Notes under the pieces: generated by a model
What the model saw: only the letters and a program-made list of their open reading frames with translations
Told to the model about the DNA's origin: nothing
The model's database searches: none
Translations under genes and position numbers: made by a program
Origin: an uncultured Odoribacter sp.
Lineage (GTDB): Bacteria; Bacteroidota; Bacteroidia; Bacteroidales; Marinifilaceae
DNA length: 64,000 bases
Assembly (NCBI GenBank): GCA_900541415.1
Contig: UQJP01000005.1
Location: 1 to 64,000 of the forward strand
Reading direction: 5' to 3'
In this document: positions 15,376 to 25,080 of the stretch, one piece after another
Layout of the letters: each line of letters opens with the position of its first letter
Position numbering within the stretch: the first letter of the stretch is position 1

Positions 15376-15405
15376 TTGCCTGAAAGGATTTATATATTAA
15401 TTTTG
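15376..15405 (+). promoter_or_regulatory. RNase HI gene promoter (Bacteroidota type)
   Basis: TTG (15376-15378), 19 nt, TAATTTTG (15398-15405). The transcript would begin near 15412, which supports the start codon at 15440 rather than 15419. Confidence 0.8.
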
Positions 15406-15439
15406 TTCGCTTAATGAATTGAAATGTGAATTTGGAATT

Positions 15440-15925
15440 ATGGCAGATAAAATCGTGATCTATACGGACGGTGCGGCGAGCGGGAATCCGGGCCCCGGGG
15501 GATTCGGGGTGGTGTTGAAAGCCGGTGTTCATCGCAAGGAACTGATGGCGGGGTTTCGTTTGACGACCAATAACCGTATGGAATTGCTGGCTGTGATTGT
15601 CGGGCTCGAAGCCTTGAAAATTCCGGGCTGTGATGTGACCGTGTATTCCGATTCCCGTTATGTGGTGGACGCCGTGGAAAAAGGCTGGGTGTTCGGCTGG
15701 GAAAAAAAGGGTTTTAAGGATAAGAAAAACCCGGATTTATGGAGACGTTTTTTGGTAATTTACAGAAAACATCATGTGAAATTTGTTTGGGTGAAGGGGC
15801 ATGCCGATGTGCCGGAAAATGAAAGGTGCGATCAATTGGCGGTGCAGGCTTATAAACGTCCTGATTTACAGATTGATTATTTTTATGAAGAGGAACAAAA
15901 TTCCAGCTTTCAACTTTTTAGTTAA
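15440..15925 (+). CDS. rnhA: Ribonuclease HI
   Basis: The 161-aa enzyme degrades RNA in RNA-DNA hybrids. I start it at MADKIVIYTDGAASGNPGPG because the predicted transcript start is just upstream and this is the usual N-terminus. The carboxylate triad is Asp10, Glu48 (NNRMELLA) and Asp71 (YSDSRYV). The motifs GWVFGWEKKGFK and WVKGHADVPENERCDQLA complete the classical bacterial form with its basic-protrusion region. It is followed by the threonine dehydrogenase gene with its own promoter. Confidence 0.93.
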   Translation: MADKIVIYTDGAASGNPGPGGFGVVLKAGVHRKELMAGFRLTTNNRMELLAVIVGLEALKIPGCDVTVYSDSRYVVDAVEKGWVFGWEKKGFKDKKNPDLWRRFLVIYRKHHVKFVWVKGHADVPENERCDQLAVQAYKRPDLQIDYFYEEEQNSSFQLFS

Positions 15926-15953
15926 TGGACTGAAAATATTTCATTTTTTAGCT

Positions 15954-15982
15954 TTGTAAAATATTTTAATTATATACATTTG
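15954..15982 (+). promoter_or_regulatory. Promoter of the threonine dehydrogenase gene
   Basis: TTG (15954-15956), 18 nt, TACATTTG (15975-15982); the coding start at 16043 is about 55 nt past the predicted transcript start. Confidence 0.65.
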
Positions 15983-16042
15983 CAGGGATTTATGTGGTGT
16001 ATCACCTGTATTTATTAAAAAAATTAAAAAAATCAATTTGCA

Positions 16043-17011
16043 ATGAAGAAGATATTAATTGTCGGTGCCGGAGGACAAATAGGTTCTGAACTTGTTCCCC
16101 ATTTGAGATCAATCTACGGTGATAATAATGTGGTGGCAGCTGATATTAGTGCCGAAAAATGTAAGGCTTTGGCAGAAGCGGGACCTTTTGAAGAATTGAA
16201 CGCTCTGGACGGAGAAAAATATTCTGCCATTGTAAAAAAATATGGAATAGATACGATTTTCAACCTGGTGGCTTTGCTGTCGGCAACCGGAGAGAAAAAT
16301 CCTAAATTAGCCTGGGATATTAATATCGGCGCATTGACAAATTCTTTGTATATCGCAAAGGATAACAATTGTGCCGTATTTACTCCGAGTTCTATCGGTG
16401 CTTTCGGTAAAGATACCCCGAAAGATAAAACACCTCAGGACACTTTGCAACGGTCTAATACGACGATGTACGGTGTGTGTAAAGTAACCGGAGAATTGTT
16501 GAGCGACTATTATTACTATCGTTTTGGGGTGGACACCAGAAGCGTGCGTTTTCCCGGATTGATTTCTTATGTAACATTGCCGGGCGGGGGTACCACCGAC
16601 TATGCTGTTGAAATTTATTATGATGCTATCCGTAAAGGGTCTTTCACCTGTAATGTGAAAGCCGGTACTTATATGGATATGATGTATATGCCGGACGCGT
16701 TGAATGCTGTGGTACAGTTGATGGAGGCCGATCCTGCCAAATTGAAACACCGGAACAGCTTTAATATCGCTGCCATGAGTTTCGATCCGGAACAGATTGC
16801 TGCAGAAATCCGCAAACATATTCCTTCTTTCACGATGGATTACCAGATCGATCCGGTGAAACAGGCTATTGCAGATAGCTGGCCTAATAGTATGGACGAT
16901 ACCTGTGCCCGTGAAGAATGGGGATGGAAGCCGGAATATAATTTGCAGAATATGACGGTGGACATGTTGCAGAAAGTGAAAGAAAAATTCGATAAAGGGC
17001 TGGTAAAATAA
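16043..17011 (+). CDS. L-threonine 3-dehydrogenase, extended-SDR type
   Basis: This 322-aa protein has the SDR nucleotide-binding motif VGAGGQIGSELVPHL at its N-terminus, a Ser in TPSSIGAFG and the catalytic YxxxK in MYGVCKVTGE. The PGLISYVTLPGGGTTDYAVE segment is characteristic of the NAD-epimerase-like threonine dehydrogenases found in many Bacteroidota. It would oxidise threonine to 2-amino-3-oxobutyrate. The partner ligase Kbl is not nearby. An epimerase acting on a sugar nucleotide is the alternative, less likely given the substrate-loop sequence. Confidence 0.8.
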   Translation: MKKILIVGAGGQIGSELVPHLRSIYGDNNVVAADISAEKCKALAEAGPFEELNALDGEKYSAIVKKYGIDTIFNLVALLSATGEKNPKLAWDINIGALTNSLYIAKDNNCAVFTPSSIGAFGKDTPKDKTPQDTLQRSNTTMYGVCKVTGELLSDYYYYRFGVDTRSVRFPGLISYVTLPGGGTTDYAVEIYYDAIRKGSFTCNVKAGTYMDMMYMPDALNAVVQLMEADPAKLKHRNSFNIAAMSFDPEQIAAEIRKHIPSFTMDYQIDPVKQAIADSWPNSMDDTCAREEWGWKPEYNLQNMTVDMLQKVKEKFDKGLVK

Positions 17012-17049
17012 GCGGAATCGACCGTCCCGGAAAATTTTCGAAAATATGT

Positions 17050-17101
17050 AATGCCTTTGCTTTTACACTTTAGGGTGCTAAAAGTTCAAAGGCATTTTTT
17101 G
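17050..17101 (+). terminator. Terminator after the threonine dehydrogenase gene
   Basis: AATGCCTTTGCTTTTA pairs with TAAAAG..CAAAGGCATT, followed by a T-run. The remaining gap up to 17385 has only a minor hairpin (GCAGA and TCTGC near 17245-17258) with a T-rich tail. Confidence 0.8.
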
Positions 17102-17385
17102 TGGGTTTGTTTTAATGAACGGGAATGGATGGATGGGCGTTTGTGTGGGGAAGGAGAGTGATTGTGGGTTTAGGGTGGTTCGTCAGGGGAGGATAGAGAA
17201 GGGATTTCTTTTTCTGAAAAATATGGGGTAGTTTTATAATAAAGGCAGATTTTTCTGCTTTTTATTTTATAATCATTAAATTTAGGGCATATTTTTGGCT
17301 TGTGATTTTAGGAGCACGGTCGAACAGGTGTAAAGTGAGGTTTTGAGACGTAGGGAAGGTAAACCTGAAATTAAAAAATAAGTTT

Positions 17386-19656
17386 ATGTCAAAGAATAAG
17401 AAAAAAGGCGAAGTGACGATCAGTAAGGCTGAATTGAGGCAAAAATTAGAAAATATATTTTCAAATCACCCTACTCAGAATTATAATTATAAGCAGTTGG
17501 CGATGCGTTTGCAGATCAAAGGGATGGATTCTAAACGCCAAATATCCCAGGTGTTGCGCGATTTGCGTGACGAAGGAAAACTGGAGGAAATTTCAACCGG
17601 GCGGTTTAAGCAGAAACAGACCGGGGCTTATATCACCGGGGAGGTGGAATTAACGGCTAAAGGGTCTGCATACATAATTTCGAACGAGGTGGAAGAAGAT
17701 GTTTTTGTTGCTTTCCCTAATTTAAAACATGCCTTGAACGGCGATAAGGTGAAGGTGCTGGTGTATGCCCGCAGCCGGAATCGCCGTCCGGAGGGGGAAG
17801 TGGTCGAGATTTTAGAAAGGAAACGGGCCACTTTTGTCGGGATCATTCAGGGGTCGGAGAATTATGCTTTCCTGATTCCTACGGGAAAGTTGTTGCCGTA
17901 CGATGTGTTTATTCCGATGCAAAATATGAATGGGGCCCGGAACGGGGATAAGGTGGTGGTAAAGATCACCGAGTGGCCTGAAAACCAGAAAAACCCGGTG
18001 GGACAGGTGATCGAAGTATTGGGATTACCGGGGAATAACGACACTGAAATGAACGCTATTATGGCGGAATATGAGTTGCCGGTGAAGTTTGCCCCCAATG
18101 TGCTGAAAGCTGCGGAGAAAATCAGTATGGATGTGCCGGAGGACGAGGTGAAGAAGCGTTTGGATATGCGGCCTGTGGTGACTTTTACGATCGACCCGAA
18201 AGATGCTAAGGATTTCGACGATGCTCTTTCCGTACGGGAGTTGGGAAAGGGGATTTACGAGGTCGGGATACATATTGCAGATGTCAGTTATTATGTGAAG
18301 GAAAACACGGTGCTCGACCGTGAGGCTTACGCCCGGGCTACTTCGGTATATTTGGTGGATCGTACGATTCCGATGTTGCCGGAGAAATTGAGCAACGGGG
18401 TTTGTTCCCTGCGCCCCGACGAAGACAAGTTGTGTTTTTCCGCTATTTTTAAAATGGATGGGAATGCACAGGTTTTGGATCAATGGTTCGGACGTACGGT
18501 GATCCGGTCAAACCGCCGTTTTACTTATGAAGATGCTCAGGCTGTTATCGAAGGTGCGGATGGAGATTATCGCACGGAGATTCTTTTGCTGAACGATCTT
18601 GCCCAAAAGCTGAGGGCGGAACGTTTTAAAGCGGGTGCGATAGATTTCGACCGGATAGAGGTGAAATTCGATCTGGATGAGGCCGGAAAGCCTCTCGGTG
18701 TGTATTTCAAGCGTTCGAAGGAGGCCAATAAATTGATCGAGGAATTTATGTTGCTGGCCAATAAGAAAGTAGCTGAACGGATCGGGAAACCTAAGGGTGG
18801 GAAGAAAGCACCTACTTTCGTATATCGTGTGCATGAGAAGCCCCTGCCTGAGAAATTGGAAGATTTTAACCGTTTCATTGCTAAGTTCGGTTATGGGGTG
18901 AAAACATCGAGCCGGAAAGCACTGACCAGTTCTATGAATAAACTAATGGCTGAGGTAAAGGATAAGCCGGAACAAAATCTGATTGAGACGTTGGCGGTGA
19001 GGACGATGGCGAAGGCTGCCTATTCTACAGATAATTTAGGGCATTATGGACTGGCGTTCGATTTTTATACTCATTTCACTTCTCCCATCCGGCGTTATCC
19101 CGATGTGATGGTGCATCGTTTGTTGCAACGTTATCTGGATGAGGGGCGTTCGGTGAATAAGGAAAAGTACGAGGAATATTGTAAGCATTCTTCCGAAATG
19201 GAACAGATTGCAGCCAATGCAGAACGTTCTTCCATTAAATATAAGCAGGTGGAATTTATGTCCGATAAGCTCGGACAGACTTTTGTGGGTACGATTTCCG
19301 GAGTTACCCAGTGGGGTTTTTATGTGGAGCTCGATGAAACGAAGTGTGAGGGGTTGGTGTCTATGACCGAACTGGATGACGATTATTATGAATTCGATGA
19401 GAAAAACTATTGCATCGTAGGACGTCATCACCGGAAAATATTCCAGTTAGGTGATAAAGTGAATGTTAAGGTGGCTAAAGCGAATTTAGTGGCCCGGCAG
19501 TTGGACTACACATTGGTGAGGGAGGATGACGATGAAAAGAAAGATAAAGTATATTTCCCCGAAGGTGGTGGCCCGGAGAAAAAGTTCCGTTCCGGAAAGG
19601 ACGGGGCATATGGCAAGAAGGGAGAGAAACGGGGAAAAGGAAAACGGAAGAAATAA
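17386..19656 (+). CDS. rnr: Ribonuclease R
   Basis: This 756-aa 3'-5' exoribonuclease has the full RNase R order: an N-terminal winged helix (residues 15-65), cold-shock-like OB domains (about 75-230), the RNB catalytic domain with TFTIDPKDAKDFDDALSV near residue 270, an S1 domain (TFVGTISGVTQWGFYVELDE, near 630-710), and a Lys/Arg/Gly-rich tail (GEKRGKGKRKK) that helps unwind structured RNA. Length and domains match the family. The CstA gene follows after 49 bp. Confidence 0.95.
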   Translation: MSKNKKKGEVTISKAELRQKLENIFSNHPTQNYNYKQLAMRLQIKGMDSKRQISQVLRDLRDEGKLEEISTGRFKQKQTGAYITGEVELTAKGSAYIISNEVEEDVFVAFPNLKHALNGDKVKVLVYARSRNRRPEGEVVEILERKRATFVGIIQGSENYAFLIPTGKLLPYDVFIPMQNMNGARNGDKVVVKITEWPENQKNPVGQVIEVLGLPGNNDTEMNAIMAEYELPVKFAPNVLKAAEKISMDVPEDEVKKRLDMRPVVTFTIDPKDAKDFDDALSVRELGKGIYEVGIHIADVSYYVKENTVLDREAYARATSVYLVDRTIPMLPEKLSNGVCSLRPDEDKLCFSAIFKMDGNAQVLDQWFGRTVIRSNRRFTYEDAQAVIEGADGDYRTEILLLNDLAQKLRAERFKAGAIDFDRIEVKFDLDEAGKPLGVYFKRSKEANKLIEEFMLLANKKVAERIGKPKGGKKAPTFVYRVHEKPLPEKLEDFNRFIAKFGYGVKTSSRKALTSSMNKLMAEVKDKPEQNLIETLAVRTMAKAAYSTDNLGHYGLAFDFYTHFTSPIRRYPDVMVHRLLQRYLDEGRSVNKEKYEEYCKHSSEMEQIAANAERSSIKYKQVEFMSDKLGQTFVGTISGVTQWGFYVELDETKCEGLVSMTELDDDYYEFDEKNYCIVGRHHRKIFQLGDKVNVKVAKANLVARQLDYTLVREDDDEKKDKVYFPEGGGPEKKFRSGKDGAYGKKGEKRGKGKRKK

Positions 19657-19705
19657 GTTTTCAGGTTCCGATGTTTTTAATTTCTATATCTAAATATTAG
19701 TAGAG

Positions 19706-21157
19706 ATGATCACTTTTATAGTAGCAGTAGCTTTGCTGATCGCAGGCTACTTTCTTTATGGAAAATTTGTTTCACATTTTTTCGGTGCGTCGTCTGAAAT
19801 TGCTACACCGGTGAAACGTTTGGCTGACGGGGTGGATTATCAGGAGCTGAAACCGTGGCGTATTTTTGTGATACAGTTCCTGAACATAGCAGGTTTAGGG
19901 CCGATTTTCGGAGCTATTCTTGGGGCGGCCTATGGTCCGATGGCTTTTGTGTGGATCGTGATCGGTTGTATTTTTATGGGAGCCGTCCACGATTATTTTT
20001 CCGGTATGTTGTCCGTGCGGCACGATGGCATGAGCCTGCCCGATCTTGTAGGTAAATATCTGGGGGGTGGGATGAAGAAATTCATGGTTGTGTTCACGGG
20101 TTTTCTTTTACTGGCGGTCGGGGTTTCTTTTGTGAATGGCCCTGCCGATTTGCTGGCCAACCTGACGGGTTGGAATATGACTATTTGGCTGTATGTTATT
20201 TTTGCTTATTATATCCTGGCTACATTGCTTCCGGTGAATAAGATTATCGGAAAGATATATCCTTTTATGGGTGCGGCTTTGATTTTTATGGCATTGAGTG
20301 TCGGGGGGGCAATGCTTTATCTGGGATTTGGAGGGGAATTGAAGCTTACCGAACTGACTTTCGATTCTATGCGGAATATGCACGACAATCCGGGAAGTAA
20401 TATTCTTTTCCCGATGTTGTTTGTGGTGATTTCCTGCGGGGCAATATCCGGTTTTCATGCCACACAGTCGCCCATGATGGCTCGTTGCATGGCCGATGAA
20501 AAGTACGGGCGTCCCATTTTTTACGGGGCAATGGTGGCTGAAGGGATTGTCACGATGATTTGGGCGAGTGCGGCGATGGCTTATTTCGGAGGTGTAGACG
20601 GTCTGAACGAAGCTGCTGCTGCCGGGAAAACTCCGGCTATTATTGTGAATGAAATTTGTAATTCGTGGTTAGGACGGCTGGGGGCTATTATTGCTGTGAT
20701 CGGTGTGGTGGTTTGTCCGATTACTTCGGGGGACACAGCTTTCCGGAGTATGCGGTTGATTCTTGCCGATGCCTTGCGGTTTACCCAAAAACCGATCCGT
20801 AACCGTTTAATAATCTCGGTACCTGTTTTTGTCGTTGCTTATTTTCTGTGTAATTTTGACTTTTCTACTTTGTGGAAATATGTCGGAATTTCCAATCAGG
20901 TATTGGCATCGATTACGTTATGGGCGGGAGCCGCTTATCTGGTAAAGAAAAAGAAACCTCATTGGATGTTATCGTTGCCTGCCGTTTTTCTTACAGCGGT
21001 TTGTGTGACTTATTTCTTGATCGCACCTTATAAGGTGGGTGGTTTGTTTTTAGGACATACTTTTAGTTTTACCGTAGGAATTGCTGCAGCTTTGGCGGTT
21101 TTAATCTTGTTTTTAGTGAAAAAGCGCCGGCAGGGTGAAAGGGAAATTGTTGAATGA
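19706..21157 (+). CDS. cstA: Carbon-starvation CstA-family transporter (short form)
   Basis: The 483-aa protein is an inner-membrane transporter with about 13 helices. Early motifs GYFLYGKFVSHFFG and FGAILGAAYGPMAFVW, plus AVHDYFSGMLSVRHDGMSLP, CGAISGFHATQSPMMARC and ITSGDTAFRSMRL are CstA hallmarks. E. coli CstA, a pyruvate and peptide importer induced by starvation, is about 700 aa; this compact form is common in Bacteroidota. The substrate here is unproven. Confidence 0.88.
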   Translation: MITFIVAVALLIAGYFLYGKFVSHFFGASSEIATPVKRLADGVDYQELKPWRIFVIQFLNIAGLGPIFGAILGAAYGPMAFVWIVIGCIFMGAVHDYFSGMLSVRHDGMSLPDLVGKYLGGGMKKFMVVFTGFLLLAVGVSFVNGPADLLANLTGWNMTIWLYVIFAYYILATLLPVNKIIGKIYPFMGAALIFMALSVGGAMLYLGFGGELKLTELTFDSMRNMHDNPGSNILFPMLFVVISCGAISGFHATQSPMMARCMADEKYGRPIFYGAMVAEGIVTMIWASAAMAYFGGVDGLNEAAAAGKTPAIIVNEICNSWLGRLGAIIAVIGVVVCPITSGDTAFRSMRLILADALRFTQKPIRNRLIISVPVFVVAYFLCNFDFSTLWKYVGISNQVLASITLWAGAAYLVKKKKPHWMLSLPAVFLTAVCVTYFLIAPYKVGGLFLGHTFSFTVGIAAALAVLILFLVKKRRQGEREIVE

Positions 21158-21208
21158 CCGGTTTTAGAAATGCGACTTGAATATATAACGATTTAAAAAG
21201 ATAAAGAA

Positions 21209-22447
21209 ATGACGAAAAAGAAGCAGATTATCTTTTCATCTTTGTTGGGAATTGTGTTGTTGGGGGTGATTTTTTGGCCTAAACACAGGGAAGTCGAGCC
21301 GTTGGACGAGGTGGATGTGACAGATTCGATAGAAGTTCAGGAGATTGTATATAAATATGGTATCCCGGTGGATGATTACGATGTGGATTTCGGGGTTGTG
21401 AATAGGAATCAGAATCTTTCGTCTATTTTAGACAGGCACGGAGTGGGTAAGAAAAAAGTGTATCAGTTGACAGAAGCTTCTAAAAAAATCTTTGATGTGC
21501 GGGAAATCAGGAGCGGACAGACTTATGCCGTATTTTCAAGCCGGGATAGTGTGCCGGAAGTGAGTTTTTTTGTATATGAGCGTAATCCCCGTTCATACGT
21601 TGTGTTCGATTTGCTGAACGACAGTGTTTCCATTGGCAATAACCCGGTGGAATGGCGGAAAAAGTCTGTGAGGGGACAGGTGGAATCGTCGCCCTGGAAT
21701 GCGATGGTGTCTTGTGGGGCCGATCCTTATCTGGCCGTGGAGTTGGCTAAGATTTACGGCTGGTCTATCGATTTCTTCGGCTTGCAGAAAGAAGATGAAT
21801 TCCGGGTGCTTTACGAACAGGAATATGTAGATGGGAAAAGCCTTTCCAATTTCAGTATAACCGGAGCCGTATTTAAGCATGCGGACAGTTTATATTATGC
21901 AATACCCTTTATGCAGGATAATCAGGTGCTGTTTTATAACGAGCACGGGAAAAGCCTGGAAGGAGCATTCTTAAAAGCGCCTTTGGATTTTTTCCGGATC
22001 AGTTCCCGTTTTTCCAATAGCCGTTATCATCCGGTGCTGAAACGTTATCGTCCCCACCACGGGGTGGATTATGCCGCTCCTGTCGGCACTCCGGTTTATG
22101 CTGTCGGTAGCGGGGTAGTTATTGCCAAAGCCTTTCAGGCAGGCGGAGGTGGAAACTATGTGAAAATCAAACATAATTCAACTTATACCACGGTGTATAT
22201 GCATTTGTCGAAATTTGCTTCCGGTTTGAAGGTTGGTAAGTCTGTCGCACAGAAAGAAGTTATCGGCTATGTTGGAAGCACCGGAATAGCAACCGGGCCT
22301 CATTTGGATTTCCGGGTATATGAAAATGGCAAGGCGATTAATCCGCTGACGATCCGTTCACAGCCGAAGCAACCGGTGAGCGATGAAAATATGCCACGCT
22401 TCATGGTGATTCGGGATACCATTATCGAGCAGTTGCAAAGATTATAA
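21209..22447 (+). CDS. M23 family metallopeptidase, membrane-anchored
   Basis: The 412-aa protein has an N-terminal signal anchor (IIFSSLLGIVLLGVIFW), a central region of about 200 residues with LysM/OapA-like features, and a C-terminal lysostaphin-type domain: RYRPHHGVDYAAPVGTPVYA, GNYVKIKHNSTYTTVYMHLS and GPHLDFRVY. M23 enzymes cut peptidoglycan cross-bridges or activate amidases. The last motif reads H-L-D-F rather than the usual H-L-H-F, so one zinc ligand is changed from His to Asp. It precedes a chromate-transporter pair by 17 bp. Confidence 0.88.
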   Translation: MTKKKQIIFSSLLGIVLLGVIFWPKHREVEPLDEVDVTDSIEVQEIVYKYGIPVDDYDVDFGVVNRNQNLSSILDRHGVGKKKVYQLTEASKKIFDVREIRSGQTYAVFSSRDSVPEVSFFVYERNPRSYVVFDLLNDSVSIGNNPVEWRKKSVRGQVESSPWNAMVSCGADPYLAVELAKIYGWSIDFFGLQKEDEFRVLYEQEYVDGKSLSNFSITGAVFKHADSLYYAIPFMQDNQVLFYNEHGKSLEGAFLKAPLDFFRISSRFSNSRYHPVLKRYRPHHGVDYAAPVGTPVYAVGSGVVIAKAFQAGGGGNYVKIKHNSTYTTVYMHLSKFASGLKVGKSVAQKEVIGYVGSTGIATGPHLDFRVYENGKAINPLTIRSQPKQPVSDENMPRFMVIRDTIIEQLQRL

Positions 22448-22464
22448 GAGGGGGGATAGAGGGT

Positions 22465-22995
22465 ATGTACTGGCACTTGTTTTGGTCGTTTTTTAAGATC
22501 GGGGCATTCACTTTCGGGGGTGGTTATGCTATGATTCCTTTGATACAAAAGGAAGTGGTCGATCGTAAAAAATGGCTGGGAGAAGGGGAATTTATCGATA
22601 TGCTTGCTATCGCCCAATCGGTGCCCGGTCCTATTTCCCTGAATACGGCTGTGTTTGTCGGGAATAAGAAAAAGGGAATGTGGGGAAGTCTGGCTTCGAG
22701 CCTGGGGATCATTTTGCCTTCTTTTATTATTATTTTACTGATTGCCTTGGTTTTTACCGAATTTAAAGATAATCCGGGGGTAGAACGGGTTTTCAAAGGT
22801 ATCCGTCCGGCGGTGGTGGCTTTGATTGCCGCTCCTTTATGGAATATGGGAAAATCGGCGGGTGTTACCTGGAAAACGATTTGGATTCCGGTGGCGGCTG
22901 CTTTGGTGATTTGGCTGTTAGGGGTTTCGCCAATCTATATCGTGATAGCCGCGATCTTGGGTGGAACTGTTTTTCATTGGTATAAAAGGAAATAG
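22465..22995 (+). CDS. Chromate transporter, first CHR half-protein (pair 1)
   Basis: The 176-aa membrane protein is a single CHR domain: KIGAFTFGGGYAMIPLIQKE, then AIAQSVPGPISLNTAVFVG and FKGIRPAVVALIAAPLW. In Bacteroidota, ChrA-like exporters are commonly split into two half-proteins encoded side by side that form heterodimers. Its partner begins 23 bp downstream. A physiological substrate other than chromate is plausible in an anaerobe. Confidence 0.88.
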   Translation: MYWHLFWSFFKIGAFTFGGGYAMIPLIQKEVVDRKKWLGEGEFIDMLAIAQSVPGPISLNTAVFVGNKKKGMWGSLASSLGIILPSFIIILLIALVFTEFKDNPGVERVFKGIRPAVVALIAAPLWNMGKSAGVTWKTIWIPVAAALVIWLLGVSPIYIVIAAILGGTVFHWYKRK

Positions 22996-23018
22996 AATAA
23001 AATCGGTTCATTCCGCTT

Positions 23019-23576
23019 ATGGGTTTATTGGAGTTGTATTTAAGTTATTTTCTGGCTTTCTTTAAAATCGGGTTGTTTGGTTTTGGAGGTGGTTATGCTA
23101 TGCTTTCCCTCATTCAGCATGAGGTGGTGGAAGCCCACCAATGGATCAGTACGGCCGATTTTACCGATATTGTGGCTATTTCTCAAACTACGCCCGGCCC
23201 TATTGCATTTAATACGGCTACTTATATAGGTTATACCGCAACCACCCAACTGGGGTATTCCGCTGCACAGGGAGTGTTGGGGTCGGCTATTTGTACGATA
23301 GCGGTCAGCCTGCCCTCTATCATTTTAATGACCATTGTTTGCCGCTTTTTTGCGAAGTTCCGGAATAATGCCTGGGTAGATTCTGCTTTGACGGGTTTAA
23401 AGCCTGCGGTGATCGGTTTGATTGCCGCCGCTGCTTTGCTGTTGATGAATGAGCGTAATTTCGCCGATTATAAAAGCTGGCTGATTTTTGCAGGGGTGTT
23501 CGTTGCTTCGCTGAAGAAGGTCGATCCTATTTTGTTGATTGTGATCGCCGGAGTGTTGGGGTATTTTATCTATTAG
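23019..23576 (+). CDS. Chromate transporter, second CHR half-protein (pair 1)
   Basis: The 185-aa partner carries the second CHR-domain form: KIGLFGFGGGYAMLSLIQHE, AISQTTPGPIAFNTATYIGY and LTGLKPAVIGLIAAAALLL. It is more similar to the 43534-44058 protein than to its own neighbour, which indicates that both pairs descend from one ancestral pair. It ends 5 bp before the convergent DUF58 gene. Confidence 0.88.
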   Translation: MGLLELYLSYFLAFFKIGLFGFGGGYAMLSLIQHEVVEAHQWISTADFTDIVAISQTTPGPIAFNTATYIGYTATTQLGYSAAQGVLGSAICTIAVSLPSIILMTIVCRFFAKFRNNAWVDSALTGLKPAVIGLIAAAALLLMNERNFADYKSWLIFAGVFVASLKKVDPILLIVIAGVLGYFIY

Positions 23577-23581
23577 GGCGG

Positions 23582-24505
23582 TTAATACAATTTGCTCCGT
23601 TTAATCAGATAAGGCAGAAGCACTTCGCGGAAGCCCGCATTTATATCGGCTTCGACGAAATCAATCTGATATTGTCCGCAGCGTAGTTTTAATTCCTTGT
23701 AGAATTCAGCGATTTTTTGTTTATAAGTTTCCCGGATTTCGTTGGGTGAAAATTTTATTTCGCGTCCGCTTTCCATATCTACGAAAATATGGGGGCGGTT
23801 CGAAAATTCAAATTCTTCTTCCATGCGTTTATCTTTGACGTGGAAAAGGATCACTTCGTGTTTGTTGTAGCGAAGATGCTGAAGAGCGGAAAAAAGTTCT
23901 TCCGTATTCCCGTTTGAGAACATGTCGGTGAAGATCACGACCAGAGAGCGTTTTGCGATGGTGTCTGCCAGTTGATGAAGTACTTCTGCGGTAGAGGTCG
24001 GTTTGTTCAGGGGGATGGCGTTCTCCTGCAATAGCCCCCGCAATGTGGCATACATCATCTGGATATGGGTGCTGCTCAGTTTGGCATCGGTGAGCGTTTC
24101 GATATGGTCGGAAAACAGGCATAAGCCCGAAGCATCCCTTTGTTTACGGAGCATATAGATGAGTGCTGCCGCACAATATACTGAAAAGTGAAGTTTGGAA
24201 ATTTTGTCCGACCTGTATGGAAATAGCATCGATGAAGAAGTATCGAGCACCAGGTAAGAGCGAAGATTGGTTTCTTCTTCATACTGCTTGATGAACATCT
24301 TTTCTGTGCGCCCATATAGTTTCCAGTCTATATGTTTGGTCGATTCTCCGTTGTTATACACCCGATGCTCCGCGAATTCCACCGAGAATCCGTGATAGGG
24401 ACTGCGGTGCAAGCCTGTGATGAATCCTGCGACGATCTGTGAAGCGATAAATTCAAGATTGTCGAATTGTTCATATTGGACTATTTCTTCTAAAGTAGCG
24501 GGCAT
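23582..24505 (-). CDS. DUF58 domain protein (stand-alone)
   Basis: This 307-aa protein contains the DUF58 signature VEFAEHRVYNNGESTKHIDW followed by KLYGRTEKMFIKQYEEE, then a von Willebrand-A-like fold (YLVLDTSSSMLFP, a MIDAS-type DxSxS; FTDMFSNGN). DUF58 proteins usually act with a MoxR ATPase; this one has no MoxR gene next to it, unlike the second DUF58 gene at 38530. It lacks the N-terminal membrane helices of the longer form. Confidence 0.88.
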   Translation of the reverse strand: MPATLEEIVQYEQFDNLEFIASQIVAGFITGLHRSPYHGFSVEFAEHRVYNNGESTKHIDWKLYGRTEKMFIKQYEEETNLRSYLVLDTSSSMLFPYRSDKISKLHFSVYCAAALIYMLRKQRDASGLCLFSDHIETLTDAKLSSTHIQMMYATLRGLLQENAIPLNKPTSTAEVLHQLADTIAKRSLVVIFTDMFSNGNTEELFSALQHLRYNKHEVILFHVKDKRMEEEFEFSNRPHIFVDMESGREIKFSPNEIRETYKQKIAEFYKELKLRCGQYQIDFVEADINAGFREVLLPYLIKRSKLY

Positions 24506-24554
24506 AACAGGAAATAAAAGCTAAGGATTGCAGAAAACGGTAAGGTATGAAAAT

Positions 24555-24589
24555 AAAATTGAGAATTAAATCATTTAATTCTCAATTTT
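24555..24589 (-). terminator. Terminator of the thioredoxin gene
   Basis: A perfect 16-bp stem (AAAATTGAGAATTAAA with its complement) around a 3-nt loop, placed just after the minus-strand trxA stop and followed on that strand by TTTTATTTTC. Confidence 0.8.
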
Positions 24590-24595
24590 TAATTC

Positions 24596-24913
24596 TTAAA
24601 GCAGTTTATTAATTTTTTCTACCAAAGCATTTTTAGGTACAGCGCCTACTTGCTTGTCTACAACTGCTCCATCTTTGAAGAAAAGGATTGTCGGTATGTT
24701 CCGTATTCCAAATTTTGCTGCGGTTCCGGGGTTACTGTCTACGTCTACTTTCGTAACGGTTACTTTCCCTTCGTATTCTGTTGAGATTTCCTCAACGATC
24801 GGCAACATCATTTTACATGGGCCGCACCATTCTGCCCAAAAATCTACCAATACAGGCTGTTCTGATTTTAGGACAATTTCTTCAAAATTAGAATCATTCA
24901 CTGCAATAGCCAT
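24596..24913 (-). CDS. trxA: Thioredoxin
   Basis: The 105-aa protein is a classical thioredoxin with the redox motif WCGPC (Cys30 and Cys33), the cis-proline region IRNIPTILFFK and the C-terminal GAVPKNALVEKINKLL. It donates electrons to ribonucleotide reductase, peroxiredoxins and other disulphides in the cytoplasm. It is a single gene with its own terminator. Confidence 0.95.
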   Translation of the reverse strand: MAIAVNDSNFEEIVLKSEQPVLVDFWAEWCGPCKMMLPIVEEISTEYEGKVTVTKVDVDSNPGTAAKFGIRNIPTILFFKDGAVVDKQVGAVPKNALVEKINKLL

Positions 24914-25080
24914 CGTATTTTTTCTTTTTAGTTAATATTTCACAACCTTTTAACGAATTTCACTCCGCTAAATTACAACATTTTTGTTGGAAACGATACA
25001 AACATTTGATAATAGAACGTTAATTTTTACGGCAGGGTTACCATGCCGTCTATAACTGATTGTAACTAAGTGTAAAATAG

